Notes: generated by a model not told the origin, from the sequence alone. Positions 33,468 to 43,616 are shown, counted from the first letter of the stretch. The stretch is DNA of 64,000 nucleotides from Palsa-360 sp963719875 (GCA_963719875.1 CAVRDJ010000002.1:2356001-2420000); one strand, 5' to 3'. Numbers and translations are program-made.

Positions 33468-35411
33468 TTAATTCGGCTTCTTCGTTTCATCGACATCCAC
33501 GTACTCGGCGTCGATCACTTCGCCTTCCGGGGCCGCGCCCGTTCCGCTCTTCGGAGCGCCCGAACTTCCGTCCGCGGAACCTCCAGCCCCCGCTTGCGCT
33601 CCGCTGGCTTGCGCGGTCTTGTAAAGCACCTCCGCGAGCTTGTGCGAGGCGCTGTCGAGTTGCTTGGTCGCCGACTGAATTTGATCGAGGATGCCGCTGG
33701 CGAGGGCGGACTTCGCCGCCGCCACCGCTTCTTCGACAGGCTTCGTGTCGGATTCGGGAAGCTTTTCGCGATTGTCGGCGATCAGCTTCTCCACCTGATA
33801 CACGCGGTTGTCGAGGATGTTTCGCGCCTCGATTTCCGCGAGTTTCTTCTTATCTTCCTCGGCGTGAGCCTCGGCGTCGGATCGCATCTTCTCGGCTTCT
33901 TCCTTGCTGAGGCCGGTGGAAGAGGTAATCGTGATCTTCTGCTCCTTGTTCGTCGCACGATCTTTCGCGGAAACGTTCAGGATGCCGTTGGCGTCGATGT
34001 CGAAGGTGACCTCGACTTGCGGCATTCCCCGCGGCGCCGGCGGAATTCCCATCAGATGGAATTTGCCGAGTGTGCGATTGTCGGGCGCCATTTTGCGTTC
34101 GCCCTGGAGCACGTGGATTTCAACCGAAGGCTGGTTGTCCGCCGCCGTCGAAAAAACTTCCGACTTGCGCGTCGGAATCGTCGTGTTGCGCGAGATCAGC
34201 ACGGTCATCACGCCGCCCAGGGTTTCAACGCCAAGCGACAGTGGCGTCACGTCCAGCAGCAGAATGTCCTTCACCTCGCCGCCGAGCACGCCGCCTTGAA
34301 TGGCCGCGCCGACCGCAACGACTTCGTCCGGATTGACGCCCTTGTGTCCTTCCCTGCCGAATAGCTCCTTTACCAGAGCTTGAATACGCGGCATGCGCGT
34401 CTGCCCTCCGACGAGCACAACTTCATTGATCTTAGTGGTGTCAACCCCCGCATCGGTCATGCACTGGCGGCATGGCCCAACCGACCGTTGGACGATCTCT
34501 TCGACCATGCCCTCCAGTTTGCCGCGCGTCAATTTCTTGACCAGGTGCTTTGGGCCACTGGCATCGGCTGTGACGAACGGCAAGTTGATCTCGGTCTCCA
34601 ACGTGGTGGACAGTTCTATCTTGGCGCGTTCGGCAGCGTCCCGGAGACGTTGGAGCGCCATCTCATTGCCCTTGCCTCCCAGATCGAGGCCTTCATCCTT
34701 TTTGAATTCATCCACCAGCCAGTCCACAATGCGCTGGTCAATGTTGTCGCCGCCGAGGTGTGTGTCGCCATTGGTGGCCTTCACCTCGATAACTCCCTCG
34801 CCGACTTCCAGGATAGAAATATCAAATGTTCCGCCGCCGAAATCGTACACGGCAATGGTTTCGTCCTTCTTTTTGTCCAGGCCGTAGGCCAGCGCCGCCG
34901 CCGTGGGCTCATTGATGATGCGCTTGACCTCGAGACCCGCGATCGCGCCCGCATCCTTGGTCGCTTGGCGTTGCGCGTCGTTGAAGTAAGCGGGCACAGT
35001 GATGACGGCGTCAGTAACTTTTTCGCCGAGAAAATCCTCCGCCGCTTTCTTCAGCTTCTGCAAAATCATCGCCGAAATCTCAGGCGGCGTGTATTCCTTG
35101 CCATGCGCCAGCACGGCTACGTGGTCGCCATGGCGGATGACCTTGTAAGGAACCATCTTCATTTCTTCGCTAACTTCGTCGTAGCGCCGCCCCATGAAAC
35201 GCTTGATCGAGTAAATCGTGTTCTCAGGGTTGGTCACGGCCTGCCGCTTGGCCACCTGGCCGACCAGCCGCTCCCCGGACTTGGTTATGCCAACCACCGA
35301 GGGAGTCGTCCGGCCACCCTCTTGGTTAGGGATCACCACCGGCTCCCCACCTTGCATCACGGAAACCACCGAATTGGTCGTCCCCAAATCAATTCCAATA
35401 ATTTTACTCAT
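33468..35411 (-). CDS. dnaK: Chaperone DnaK (Hsp70)
   Basis: 647 residues with the full Hsp70 set: GIDLGTTNS near the start, VITVPAYFND, INEPTAAALAYG, and IAVYDFGGGTFDISILEV in the ATPase domain, DVTPLSLGVETLGG at the domain linker, then the substrate domain. The C-terminal Gly/Ala-rich linker ends in VIDAEYVDVDE, as in bacterial DnaK. ATG 35411 is preceded by a strong GGAGGAGGGG site. It refolds proteins in an ATP cycle with DnaJ and GrpE. It is the first gene of the heat-shock operon and is driven by the promoter at 35475-35503. Confidence 0.99.
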   Translation of the reverse strand: MSKIIGIDLGTTNSVVSVMQGGEPVVIPNQEGGRTTPSVVGITKSGERLVGQVAKRQAVTNPENTIYSIKRFMGRRYDEVSEEMKMVPYKVIRHGDHVAVLAHGKEYTPPEISAMILQKLKKAAEDFLGEKVTDAVITVPAYFNDAQRQATKDAGAIAGLEVKRIINEPTAAALAYGLDKKKDETIAVYDFGGGTFDISILEVGEGVIEVKATNGDTHLGGDNIDQRIVDWLVDEFKKDEGLDLGGKGNEMALQRLRDAAERAKIELSTTLETEINLPFVTADASGPKHLVKKLTRGKLEGMVEEIVQRSVGPCRQCMTDAGVDTTKINEVVLVGGQTRMPRIQALVKELFGREGHKGVNPDEVVAVGAAIQGGVLGGEVKDILLLDVTPLSLGVETLGGVMTVLISRNTTIPTRKSEVFSTAADNQPSVEIHVLQGERKMAPDNRTLGKFHLMGIPPAPRGMPQVEVTFDIDANGILNVSAKDRATNKEQKITITSSTGLSKEEAEKMRSDAEAHAEEDKKKLAEIEARNILDNRVYQVEKLIADNREKLPESDTKPVEEAVAAAKSALASGILDQIQSATKQLDSASHKLAEVLYKTAQASGAQAGAGGSADGSSGAPKSGTGAAPEGEVIDAEYVDVDETKKPN

Positions 35412-35474
35412 AACTGACTCCCCTCCTCCATCTCTCGCCCGGTATGGTCCGGCATGAGTGCATTAGACGCACGT

Positions 35475-35503
35475 ATTCTACATATTGAGTGTGCTGTTGT
35501 CAA
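35475..35503 (-). promoter_or_regulatory. Sigma-70-type promoter of the dnaK operon
   Basis: On the minus strand TTGACA (35503-35498), a 17-base spacer, then TAGAAT (35480-35475). Five or six of six bases match consensus at each box. The untranslated leader to ATG 35411 would be about 55 bases. Confidence 0.85.
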
Positions 35504-35504
35504 G
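35484..35504. promoter_or_regulatory. HAIR-like operator (HspR binding site)
   Basis: ATTGAGT, 7 bases, TGTCAAG: close to the HAIR consensus CTTGAGT-N7-ACTCAAG (6/7 and 5/7). It covers the -35 box and most of the spacer of the dnaK promoter, so a bound repressor would block RNA polymerase. The hspR gene ends the same operon. Confidence 0.75.
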
Positions 35505-35794
35505 TACTTTGACTGCCTTATATCCATTTTATTTACAGTAAGTTATGGGCATATTTCCTCCCCTGTCTGATCTTTCCGTCCGGTAATCCATGCGGCGATT
35601 TGAATGCCGAGATCCGAATGGGTCCAGTTGGCCCGGATCTTTGTGAGCTGCGGACGGTCAATGATTCGCATGGAAAGGCTAAGGAATCAGCGCCGGGCGG
35701 ATAACCCTGCGTTTTCTCCACACGTCTATGAGTGCAGAAGAACCCGTTTTGGGGTTAGAATGCAGTGTTCACAAAATCCCAAGGAGATCGTCGC

Positions 35795-36475
35795 GTGAAA
35801 TCGCTTCCCGCCCGTCAGATTAGGTTTCTGATCTTAGTCGCTCTATGCGTTGCGGCGACAGCGGCTTTCGCAAAGAAGCAGACAAAAGCGCCCGCGCCTT
35901 CAACCGCAAAGGCCACTCCGGCAGTCGCTGCAAACCCGACCTTTCAAAAAACGATTGGAAATCCGAACGCGCCGATCACGATGGAAGTCTTTGGCGATTT
36001 CCAGTGCCCGGCGTGCCGCGGCTTTTTTGAGACTACGGTGAAGCAGGTGATCGACGATTACGTAATTCCAGGCAAGGTCTATCTCATCCATCGCGATTTC
36101 CCGCTGGAAATGCACCCCTTTGCACGCCAGGCCGCGCGGCTTGCAAATGCCGCGGCGGAATTCGGGCAATTCGAAGCCATCGAGCGGGCCCTGTACGACC
36201 ACCAGGATGAATGGTCCACCAAAGGGAATATTGACGAGGTCATGGCCTCCTATTTCCCTCCCGCGCAATTCAAAAAGTTTCAGGCATTTGAATCGCAGCA
36301 CATCAGTGAGATCAATGCTTCCATCGAGCGCGACCGCGCCATGGGCATGCAGCGCAATGTGAACCAGACCCCGACCGTTTACATCACGTCGCACAGCAAG
36401 ACCGAGGCTCTCCCCGGCGGCGGCGTGGATTACAAGCTGCTGAAAAGCTATTTTGACTACCTGCTGCGCCAATAA
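35795..36475 (+). CDS. Exported DsbA-like thioredoxin-fold protein
   Basis: 226 residues from GTG 35795, with AAGGAG 8 bases upstream. A signal peptide (about 1-26, LILVALCVAATAAFA) and an Ala/Pro/Lys linker lead to a DsbA/thioredoxin_4 domain with active site CPAC (71-74, in FGDFQCPACRGFF) and the cis-proline loop NQTPTVYI. It should make or shuffle disulfides in the periplasm. Its stop is two bases before the start of a MauE-like gene, and such pairs are known to exchange electrons. The 280-base gap upstream shows no gene. Confidence 0.88.
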   Translation: MKSLPARQIRFLILVALCVAATAAFAKKQTKAPAPSTAKATPAVAANPTFQKTIGNPNAPITMEVFGDFQCPACRGFFETTVKQVIDDYVIPGKVYLIHRDFPLEMHPFARQAARLANAAAEFGQFEAIERALYDHQDEWSTKGNIDEVMASYFPPAQFKKFQAFESQHISEINASIERDRAMGMQRNVNQTPTVYITSHSKTEALPGGGVDYKLLKSYFDYLLRQ

Positions 36476-36477
36476 TC

Positions 36478-36984
36478 ATGGCGACCACCGCGATTCCGTC
36501 GGAGACTTCGCCGCGCACGGCCGCGTGGCCGCGCAGGCTCCTTCTGCTGGGGCGCGTCGCGCTAGGTTTGGTTTTCCTGGTTGCGGCTTACACGAAACTT
36601 CATTTCAACGGTAGCTGGCACTTCGGCGATTACCATTTCTTCTTCGCGATGGCCATCGATTCCTACAATATGCTCCCTTTATGGGCGGTGGAATTGATGG
36701 CGCGATTCCTTCCCATCTTGGAGGCGGTACTGGGAGCGCTGCTGATTGCGGGCCTGGGTCTTCGATGGGCCGCCTCGATTACGAGCGCCTTGCTGCTGGT
36801 CTTCATTGGCGCGATGACGCGCGCCTTGATTCTGCACATTCAGATCAAGTGCGGCTGCTTCGGCAACGACGAGCCCCTGACGATTTTTACTTTGCTTCGG
36901 GACAGCACCCTGCTCATTCTGGCTCTGGCCGTCACCGTCGGAGCGTTTCTCATCAAGAAACGGCAAGGCACAGTATCTTCCTGA
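36478..36984 (+). CDS. MauE/DoxX-like redox-associated membrane protein
   Basis: 168 residues with four membrane helices (about 20-40, 70-95, 98-120, 138-160). The KCGCFGND segment after helix 3 is the cysteine pair characteristic of MauE and related DsbD-like or VKOR-like partners of periplasmic thioredoxins. It probably passes electrons across the inner membrane to or from the DsbA-like protein encoded just upstream (2-base gap). The start ATG has no separate ribosome site, consistent with coupling. Confidence 0.8.
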   Translation: MATTAIPSETSPRTAAWPRRLLLLGRVALGLVFLVAAYTKLHFNGSWHFGDYHFFFAMAIDSYNMLPLWAVELMARFLPILEAVLGALLIAGLGLRWAASITSALLLVFIGAMTRALILHIQIKCGCFGNDEPLTIFTLLRDSTLLILALAVTVGAFLIKKRQGTVSS

Positions 36985-37027
36985 TCCGCGCATGCACCTC
37001 GCCGGTTTGCGTTAGAATGAAACCCCC

Positions 37028-39388
37028 ATGGTAGAGTTGCCGCCGATTACGCTCCGTTTGCGCGGCCGCAAAGTTGTCGGGCGTGTCGCTTTTTCCCTGC
37101 TGCTGCTGGCCTCGATTGCCGTCGGCGGCCTGGCCGGCCTGTTGTTTGTTTATTCGAGCGATCTCCCGCAGATTCGCGCTCTCGAAGATTTTCAGCCCGA
37201 TGTGGTCACCGAACTCTACGCGGACGACGGCCAGATCGTCGGCAACTTCGCCTTGCAGCGCCGCGTGCTTCTCACCTACGAGCAATTCCCGCAGATCCTG
37301 AAGGATGCGATTCTGACCACCGAGGATCAGCACTTCGAAGAGCATTGGGGAGTGGATTTCACGCGCGTGGCCGGCGCGGCCTGGAAAAATATTCTCGCGC
37401 ATCATGTCGTCGAAGGCGCCAGCACCATCACCATGCAAATTGCCGGGACGCTTTTTCTGGACCGTTCCGATCGCAGGATGGGCCGAAAAATACAAGAAGC
37501 GCTCCTGGCTCTTCAGATCGAGCGGCACTACTCGAAGCAGCAGATCTTCACGATGTACTGCAATCAAATTTATCTCTCCCACGGCACTTACGGATTTGAA
37601 GCGGCTTCGGAATATTATTTTGGCAAGCCCGTGGGCAAGCTGAACGTGCAGGAAGCGGCCTTGCTGGCGGGATTGATCCGGGGTCCGAGTTACTCGCCGA
37701 TCCTTCATCCGCAGCGCGCGCTCGCACGGCGCAATCTGGTGCTGGAACTCATGGCTCACTCCGGCAAAATCACCGAAGCCCAATCGCGGCAGGCCATCGC
37801 GCAGCCGCTGGGGCTGCATCTCCAGGCGCCGCGCAATATTCTGGCGCCGTATTACGTCGAGGAGATCCGCAAATATTTGGAAAGCACCTATGGCACGGAA
37901 ATGGTGCACCAGCGCGGCCTGCGCGTGTACACGACGCTCAACGTTGCCATGCAGCAGGCCGCCAACCACGCCATTCGCGACGGCCTCCATGCCTACGACC
38001 GCCGGCACGGCTGGCGCGGCAAGCTGGACAACATCCTCGTGGACAAGACCGACAAGCTGGACTCCTACGAGGACGATGACTGGCGCTGGCCCATCAACAA
38101 AGGCGATTACGTCCAAGGCCTGGTGACGGCCGTGGACCAAAAAGCGGCGACCATCAAAATCGGTTCCCTTCGCGCATCGCTCACGCCGCCGGATTTTGCC
38201 TGGACCCGCCGCAAATCTCCCGCCGAGCTGTTGAAGCCCGGCGACCTGGTAGAAGTCAGCGTCAAGGAGATCAACGGAACCGTCGCGCGCGTCCAACTGG
38301 AGCAGAATGTTGGCCCACAAGCCGCCCTCGTGGCGATCGACAATCCCACCGGTGAAATTAAAGCCATGGTCGGCGGCTACAGTTTCGATGAATCGAAATT
38401 CAACCGGGCAACGCAAGCGCAGCGGCAAGTCGGGTCATCGTTCAAGATTTACGTCTATTCGGCTGCCGTCGAGCAGGGCTTCAGTCCGTTCGACACGATT
38501 CTCGATGCCCCCTTCACCACCATGAGCGGCGGGCAGCCGTACTCGCCGCACAATTACGATGAAAAATTTGAAGGCGTCATTACGTTGCGCCGCGCGCTCG
38601 ATGGCTCGCGCAACGTTCCCGCCGTGAAGCTCGCTGAAAAAGTCGGCATGAACGCCGTGATCGACATGGCCCGCCGCTTCGGCATCACCAGTCCCTTGCC
38701 GCCCTATTTGCCCATCACGCTGGGCGCGGCGGATTTGAACCTGCTCGAGCACACGTCGGCGTTCACCGTGTTTCCCGACGACGGCATCCGCATCGATCCG
38801 CACATGATTCGCCGCGTGACCACCTACGACGGAGCCCTGCTCGAACAGGCGCATCCCCTCGTTCATGACGTGCTTGAACCTGACGTGGCGCACACGATGA
38901 CCTCGATGCTCCAGGACGTCATCGAGCGCGGTACCGGGACGCCCGCGCGCTCTTTGGGACGCCCCGCCGGCGGGAAGACCGGAACGACCAACGATTTCAC
39001 CGATGCCTGGTTCATCGGCTTCACGCCGGAAATAACCGCCGGTGTATGGGTCGGCTACGACGATAAATCAGTGTCGCTGGGGAAGCCCGAAACGGGCGCC
39101 ATCGCCGCCCTGCCGATCTGGCTCGAATTCATGCAAGGCGCGTTGGACGGCAAGCCCGTGCAGGCATTCCAAAATGTTGTGCCTTTGGAAAAAGTCGCGC
39201 TGACGAAAAATATAAAAGTGGACACGCCGGACAACGCCCCCACAGAAGCAGGCGAAGGCCCGACCACGCTGGACGCCGCTCCGGAAAAAAGTCCAACGGT
39301 GCCCGGGAGCGCGCCGCCGGGCGAGGCTCCGGCTCGCGCGATCCCGCAACCCCAAAACACAGCCGTACCCCCCAACCCCCGCGGGTAG
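37028..39388 (+). CDS. Class A penicillin-binding protein (PBP1A-type)
   Basis: 786 residues. One N-terminal membrane helix (20-42) is followed by a GT51 glycosyltransferase domain whose catalytic Glu lies in TTEDQHFEEHWGVD (E99). An OB-like insert (about 335-425) precedes the transpeptidase domain: SSFK with nucleophile S470, SRN in GSRNVPAVK, and KTGTT at 650-654. A Pro-rich tail of about 65 residues ends the protein. It polymerises and cross-links peptidoglycan in the periplasm. It lies 43 bases after the MauE-like gene and may share its transcript. Confidence 0.95.
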   Translation: MVELPPITLRLRGRKVVGRVAFSLLLLASIAVGGLAGLLFVYSSDLPQIRALEDFQPDVVTELYADDGQIVGNFALQRRVLLTYEQFPQILKDAILTTEDQHFEEHWGVDFTRVAGAAWKNILAHHVVEGASTITMQIAGTLFLDRSDRRMGRKIQEALLALQIERHYSKQQIFTMYCNQIYLSHGTYGFEAASEYYFGKPVGKLNVQEAALLAGLIRGPSYSPILHPQRALARRNLVLELMAHSGKITEAQSRQAIAQPLGLHLQAPRNILAPYYVEEIRKYLESTYGTEMVHQRGLRVYTTLNVAMQQAANHAIRDGLHAYDRRHGWRGKLDNILVDKTDKLDSYEDDDWRWPINKGDYVQGLVTAVDQKAATIKIGSLRASLTPPDFAWTRRKSPAELLKPGDLVEVSVKEINGTVARVQLEQNVGPQAALVAIDNPTGEIKAMVGGYSFDESKFNRATQAQRQVGSSFKIYVYSAAVEQGFSPFDTILDAPFTTMSGGQPYSPHNYDEKFEGVITLRRALDGSRNVPAVKLAEKVGMNAVIDMARRFGITSPLPPYLPITLGAADLNLLEHTSAFTVFPDDGIRIDPHMIRRVTTYDGALLEQAHPLVHDVLEPDVAHTMTSMLQDVIERGTGTPARSLGRPAGGKTGTTNDFTDAWFIGFTPEITAGVWVGYDDKSVSLGKPETGAIAALPIWLEFMQGALDGKPVQAFQNVVPLEKVALTKNIKVDTPDNAPTEAGEGPTTLDAAPEKSPTVPGSAPPGEAPARAIPQPQNTAVPPNPRG

Positions 39389-39441
39389 GCCTTTTTGGCC
39401 AGGCACCTCGCCGTGAGTTCCCGGCAACGCTCCGGAAAAAA

Positions 39442-42400
39442 TTAGAAGTTGACCCGAATTCCCAGCTCAATTGTCCGCGGCGTAGATCCTTCATTGGTAA
39501 GCTGGCCAAAGGTTGTCGGGTCCTGCGGTCCAATGATGCCGAGGCCTAGCGGATCCAGCAGTTGGTTGTGATTGAAAACATTCTCGAAATTAAACGAGGC
39601 CTCGACGCTGAATCGCTCCGTCGCTCGGATGTTCTTTTTCACGCCCAGGTTCATGTTCCAATAAGGCATCCCGTAAATCGAGCCATAGCCGCCGCTGTTT
39701 GTGTCGAGACCCAGAATAAGCGGCCGAACGTTGGCAAACACCGCTGCCGGATTCGCGAACATGTCCGCAATAACGCCGCTCGTGGAGTTAACGTTGTGAA
39801 ACGAGGCGTGAGTCCCGGCCTTGGAGGTCAACACGCAGTTTGCGTTTGTGAAGACACCTGAGCCTGACCCGTCCGCGGAGCCAAAATCCTGCGAGCCACT
39901 GTATCCTTCGCTCCCAAGGTTGCCGGCGTTGGTGAAGCAAAAATCCGGGGCGCCGCTTCCCGCTGTAAAGATCGGGGAAAAGGTCCAGCCACCCAGAATG
40001 TGTCCGATGATACCCTGCTGGCTTCGATAGAACGGCGGTTCGAAGACAAGGAACAGCGTATCCACAAACTTGCGGTCGAAGGCTTGCGGGCCGTACTGCG
40101 TGTCCAGGTTGTACGGATCGACAACGGTTTGCTGGCTCGTAGCGTGGATGGCGGCCCCCGTTCCTAACGCGTGACTATACGTGAAGTTATTCTGCAGGGT
40201 CACGCCGTGCCAATTGTTCATTTTGAATGTGATGAAGCCGGCGTTGTAATTGCCATGCCCCAGACTGGCGGCCATGGTGATATTGCTCGTCATTTGTCCG
40301 GCTGTGTTCATCATGGTGAAGGGGAATTTGAAACCCGCGGCGCTGCCACCCTTGTCCAGGTCGGACCAAAGGGTCCAAACATCTTGGTTTTGGAAGTTGG
40401 TGAATTCATTCGTGACAACGTTTGTCGTGCAATTCCCAGGAGTGCAGTAGCCCGTGCCGGCCAGCGCTGCCTCAAAGAAGGGCTGCGGCGTCAGCGCTGC
40501 CAGTGTTGTTGCCAACTTCGCACCCGCGCAAGCGGTCGCCGAGGTTGCACAACCCATGGCTTTCTCGACGTTAGCGTACGCAGTCTGGAATTGCTGTCCA
40601 CCCTTCGTCATCATGTAGGGAACCGCATTGAGGTTGATGTTTTGCATCTCGTTGTGGACCCAGTGACTGATGGCTCCTACTTCAATAGATAGCTTGCTCG
40701 AGAACTGGTGCTGAATAGTCAAATCGAACGAGTCAACCGAATTCGGGCGGAACTTTGGGTCGAGGGGCGAGGCGGTGGAGCCCTCGGGCCCGTTCCCATT
40801 GGGCCCCGGGTAATACGGTTGTGGCAAAGTTGCGCCCGCGACGGTGGATGCGGGCAAATTGAAAGGCGGTGCCGTGTTGCCGTCAGTGCCGATCCGAAAT
40901 GCGGTATTGAGATTAGGGGTGACGTTTGGATTGCAAGAAGGTATCTTGTCGCCCGGCGCGTTCGTATAGTTAAGGACACTTGTGCAACTGATCGGTTGCA
41001 GAAGACCGGGACTTAGCAGCGGCGTCAGTACCAGGATCACGCCATTCACTCGCCCATAGATTCTACCGTAGCCGCCCCGGATCACTGTGTTCTTTCCCCC
41101 GAGCATGGGGCCCAAATCAGGGTTCCAGGCAACTGAAACGCGCGGGCTAAATCCGCGGTAGAAGGGATCGAAAGGATATTTCGGATGCCCGGCGACATTG
41201 GGTGTTAGGGCAAAGCCGATCTCCGGGTTGAACGGGTTTCCCTGGAGGGCAGCCGCTTTGCGCTGCGCCAAGTAATCCGCAGTAACAATTGGCTGGTCAG
41301 CGGCATCCACGAGCACCACCTGCTTCCCAGTGGCCTCCACGGGGGGCATCTCCAGGGTCCAACCCAAACCAAGTGACAGGGTAATCGAGGGCTTCAGGTG
41401 CCAAGTGTCGCTGAAATAGAGGTTGTAATAGGGAATCGTGGTTTGGTCGGACGCCGGCACAAGGGGTGCATTCAACGTCAGGCTCGAGCCGGAGCGTGTA
41501 AACGTCTGCTGGGTTTGGCTGACGATACCCAGTACTGCTGCGGCGTCCCGTGAAAGATAAGAGGTCGGGCTGCTGAAGGCGGTTCCTAAGAGGCTCATAT
41601 CTACACCTCCGGACCCGGATGTGGTTCCAAGCTGGTACACGGGATAGTAATTGATCCCACCGCCGTTATCGGTGCGCTGGTGGTAATTCCAGTTATGCTG
41701 GTACTGGCCGCCAAACTGAAGTAAGTGCGAGCCCTTGATCCAGGAAACATCGTCGCGGATGAAGTGATCCTTTCCGTCCCAGAAGCGCGAGCGCGTTTGC
41801 TGTGTGTTCACGTTATACGGTGCAAGGGTCCCTCTGCCGCCGGGTGATGTCTCGCCAAAAGGCTCCAGAGCGGCGCCCAGTTGAGAGAACTGAGCCGGAT
41901 CCCCGGCCGATCCCCAAGTCCAGTAATTCCGCAGGAAGCTGTAGCGGAAATCATTGGTGACGTTGGAGGTGACGTTGGTCGTCAGGCCAGCGACGAGGTA
42001 CCAGGGGATTTGGGGACGGTTGGTGAGCGACGCCGGGGTACCCAATGAATCGCCGGGGAAGAAACCACCGATGTCCACCTGGTCATGCGTGGCGCGCGTC
42101 AGATGGTAATAGCGGTAGCTTGTCATGAAGTGCCACTTCGAGCCAAAGTCATGATCCAGGCGCACTACGCCGAAGTTGTCGTTTTGGGGAATAGACAGAT
42201 TGGCCCGGTAAACACTGGTGTTGACGCCATCGCAGACGCTCCCGAATGAGCTGCAACCCCCTCCCGGGGTGGGCAGCGGCATATATTTGTTCCACATTTG
42301 CTGTACGAAGGTATTGATCCCGATGACGCGCGGATCGAGCGTGTTTAGGTTATAGGTGGTTGCGAGGTTGGCGGGATCGTGCAGGATTCCGTTGCGCATG

Positions 42401-43491
42401 TCCGCGCTGGGAACCAAGCGGTCAAGTGTTTGCGACTGTGGCCAGCGCGTTCCCTGGTAATTGGCAAAGATGTAGGTCTTTCCGCCCAGGATGTCGAAGG
42501 GGATCAGCGGGCCGCCCGCCGCACCGCCGAACCAGCTCCGATGCCAATTCGGCTTGGGAGTGCCCGATTGGTTGTTCTCCCACGTGTTTCCGGAAAAATT
42601 GTTATCCAGATAGTACTCATAGGCGGTCCCATGCCAGGCGTTCGTACCGCGCTTGGTGACAATGGACACCTGCATGCCTGAGGAATTGTTGAAATCAGCG
42701 TTCTGGTTGGAAGTGGACACCTTGAACTCTTCCACGCTGTCCATTGGCGTCGGCATCACGCCGGAGGGCTGATTCCCCGCGATCCCGTTGGAAGCTCCGC
42801 TGATCTCATTGTTAACATTGGAGAACAGCCCGCCGGTAGGATCATCGCCGAAGCTTGGGTTGTAGACCCCGCCGCTGCCGTCCATGTCGTTGCTGTTATT
42901 TCCCCCATCGAGCATGAAGTTGGATTGATCGACGACGGTGCCGGCAACACTGCCATCCGGGCTCACCCCTGGTTGCAGCGTCACGAACGAACTGGTGTCC
43001 CGCCCTAGGCTCGGCAGGGACTGCAACAAGTCACCGCTAACCACGTTGCCGATCGTCGCATTCGTCGTTTCCATCGAGGCGATGCTTGTGGCGGTCACCT
43101 CGACGCTTTCGGTCACAGCCCCGACCGCCAAAGATACATTCAGATTGAGCTCCGAACCCACATTCACGACCTGGTTGCTCAGTCTGGCCTCGCGAAAACC
43201 CGTTTTTGAAACCGTCACGGTGTAAGTGCCGGGCAATACGTTGGCCAGAAAGAATCTGCCGACGTTGTTTGTGGTCGTAGTTCGCGCTGCGCCCGTCGCA
43301 GTATCCCTCAATGTAACGGCCGCCCCCGCTATTACCGCGTTCGTCGCGTCGGTGACCGTCCCGCTGACGCTGCCCGATCCAGCCATTTGTGCCCACATCC
43401 CGGAGGGCGAGATAATCAATAGAGCGAGAAGAATGCAGCCTGCCGGTACCACGCGCTGGTTTCGTATTTCCGAAAGCCTTGGAATGCGCAT
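39442..43491 (-). CDS. TonB-dependent receptor with carboxypeptidase-regulatory-like N domain (Oar-like), copy 1
   Basis: About 1349 residues from ATG 43491 (AAGGAGG 6 bases upstream). Signal peptide IPRLSEIRNQ..SPSGMWAQ, then a carboxypeptidase-D regulatory-like beta sandwich (SGSVSGTVTDATNAVIAGAA), a plug domain with ETTNATIGNVVSGDLLQSLP, and a long beta barrel ending RTIELGIRVNF with a terminal Phe. These outer-membrane proteins import large ligands such as glycans or metal chelates, or act in adhesion. An in-frame ATG at 43683, with its own strong AAGGAGG, lies in the shared repeat and would add 64 residues. No susD-like gene is adjacent. Confidence 0.88.
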   Translation of the reverse strand: MRIPRLSEIRNQRVVPAGCILLALLIISPSGMWAQMAGSGSVSGTVTDATNAVIAGAAVTLRDTATGAARTTTTNNVGRFFLANVLPGTYTVTVSKTGFREARLSNQVVNVGSELNLNVSLAVGAVTESVEVTATSIASMETTNATIGNVVSGDLLQSLPSLGRDTSSFVTLQPGVSPDGSVAGTVVDQSNFMLDGGNNSNDMDGSGGVYNPSFGDDPTGGLFSNVNNEISGASNGIAGNQPSGVMPTPMDSVEEFKVSTSNQNADFNNSSGMQVSIVTKRGTNAWHGTAYEYYLDNNFSGNTWENNQSGTPKPNWHRSWFGGAAGGPLIPFDILGGKTYIFANYQGTRWPQSQTLDRLVPSADMRNGILHDPANLATTYNLNTLDPRVIGINTFVQQMWNKYMPLPTPGGGCSSFGSVCDGVNTSVYRANLSIPQNDNFGVVRLDHDFGSKWHFMTSYRYYHLTRATHDQVDIGGFFPGDSLGTPASLTNRPQIPWYLVAGLTTNVTSNVTNDFRYSFLRNYWTWGSAGDPAQFSQLGAALEPFGETSPGGRGTLAPYNVNTQQTRSRFWDGKDHFIRDDVSWIKGSHLLQFGGQYQHNWNYHQRTDNGGGINYYPVYQLGTTSGSGGVDMSLLGTAFSSPTSYLSRDAAAVLGIVSQTQQTFTRSGSSLTLNAPLVPASDQTTIPYYNLYFSDTWHLKPSITLSLGLGWTLEMPPVEATGKQVVLVDAADQPIVTADYLAQRKAAALQGNPFNPEIGFALTPNVAGHPKYPFDPFYRGFSPRVSVAWNPDLGPMLGGKNTVIRGGYGRIYGRVNGVILVLTPLLSPGLLQPISCTSVLNYTNAPGDKIPSCNPNVTPNLNTAFRIGTDGNTAPPFNLPASTVAGATLPQPYYPGPNGNGPEGSTASPLDPKFRPNSVDSFDLTIQHQFSSKLSIEVGAISHWVHNEMQNINLNAVPYMMTKGGQQFQTAYANVEKAMGCATSATACAGAKLATTLAALTPQPFFEAALAGTGYCTPGNCTTNVVTNEFTNFQNQDVWTLWSDLDKGGSAAGFKFPFTMMNTAGQMTSNITMAASLGHGNYNAGFITFKMNNWHGVTLQNNFTYSHALGTGAAIHATSQQTVVDPYNLDTQYGPQAFDRKFVDTLFLVFEPPFYRSQQGIIGHILGGWTFSPIFTAGSGAPDFCFTNAGNLGSEGYSGSQDFGSADGSGSGVFTNANCVLTSKAGTHASFHNVNSTSGVIADMFANPAAVFANVRPLILGLDTNSGGYGSIYGMPYWNMNLGVKKNIRATERFSVEASFNFENVFNHNQLLDPLGLGIIGPQDPTTFGQLTNEGSTPRTIELGIRVNF

Positions 43492-43616
43492 GCCTACCCT
43501 CCTTTGCATTGCTGATGCCGGAGCCAAACGCAAAGCCGCAAAACGACGCCACACCATGGCCTTGAGCCTTCCAGAGCTCCGGGCTGAGATATTCGCGCTA
43601 ATGCTCTCAACTGCTC

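Noticed and set aside
36953..38428. 491-codon open frame antisense to the penicillin-binding protein
   Set aside because: Mirror of the PBP codon bias; the PBP motifs are complete on the plus strand.
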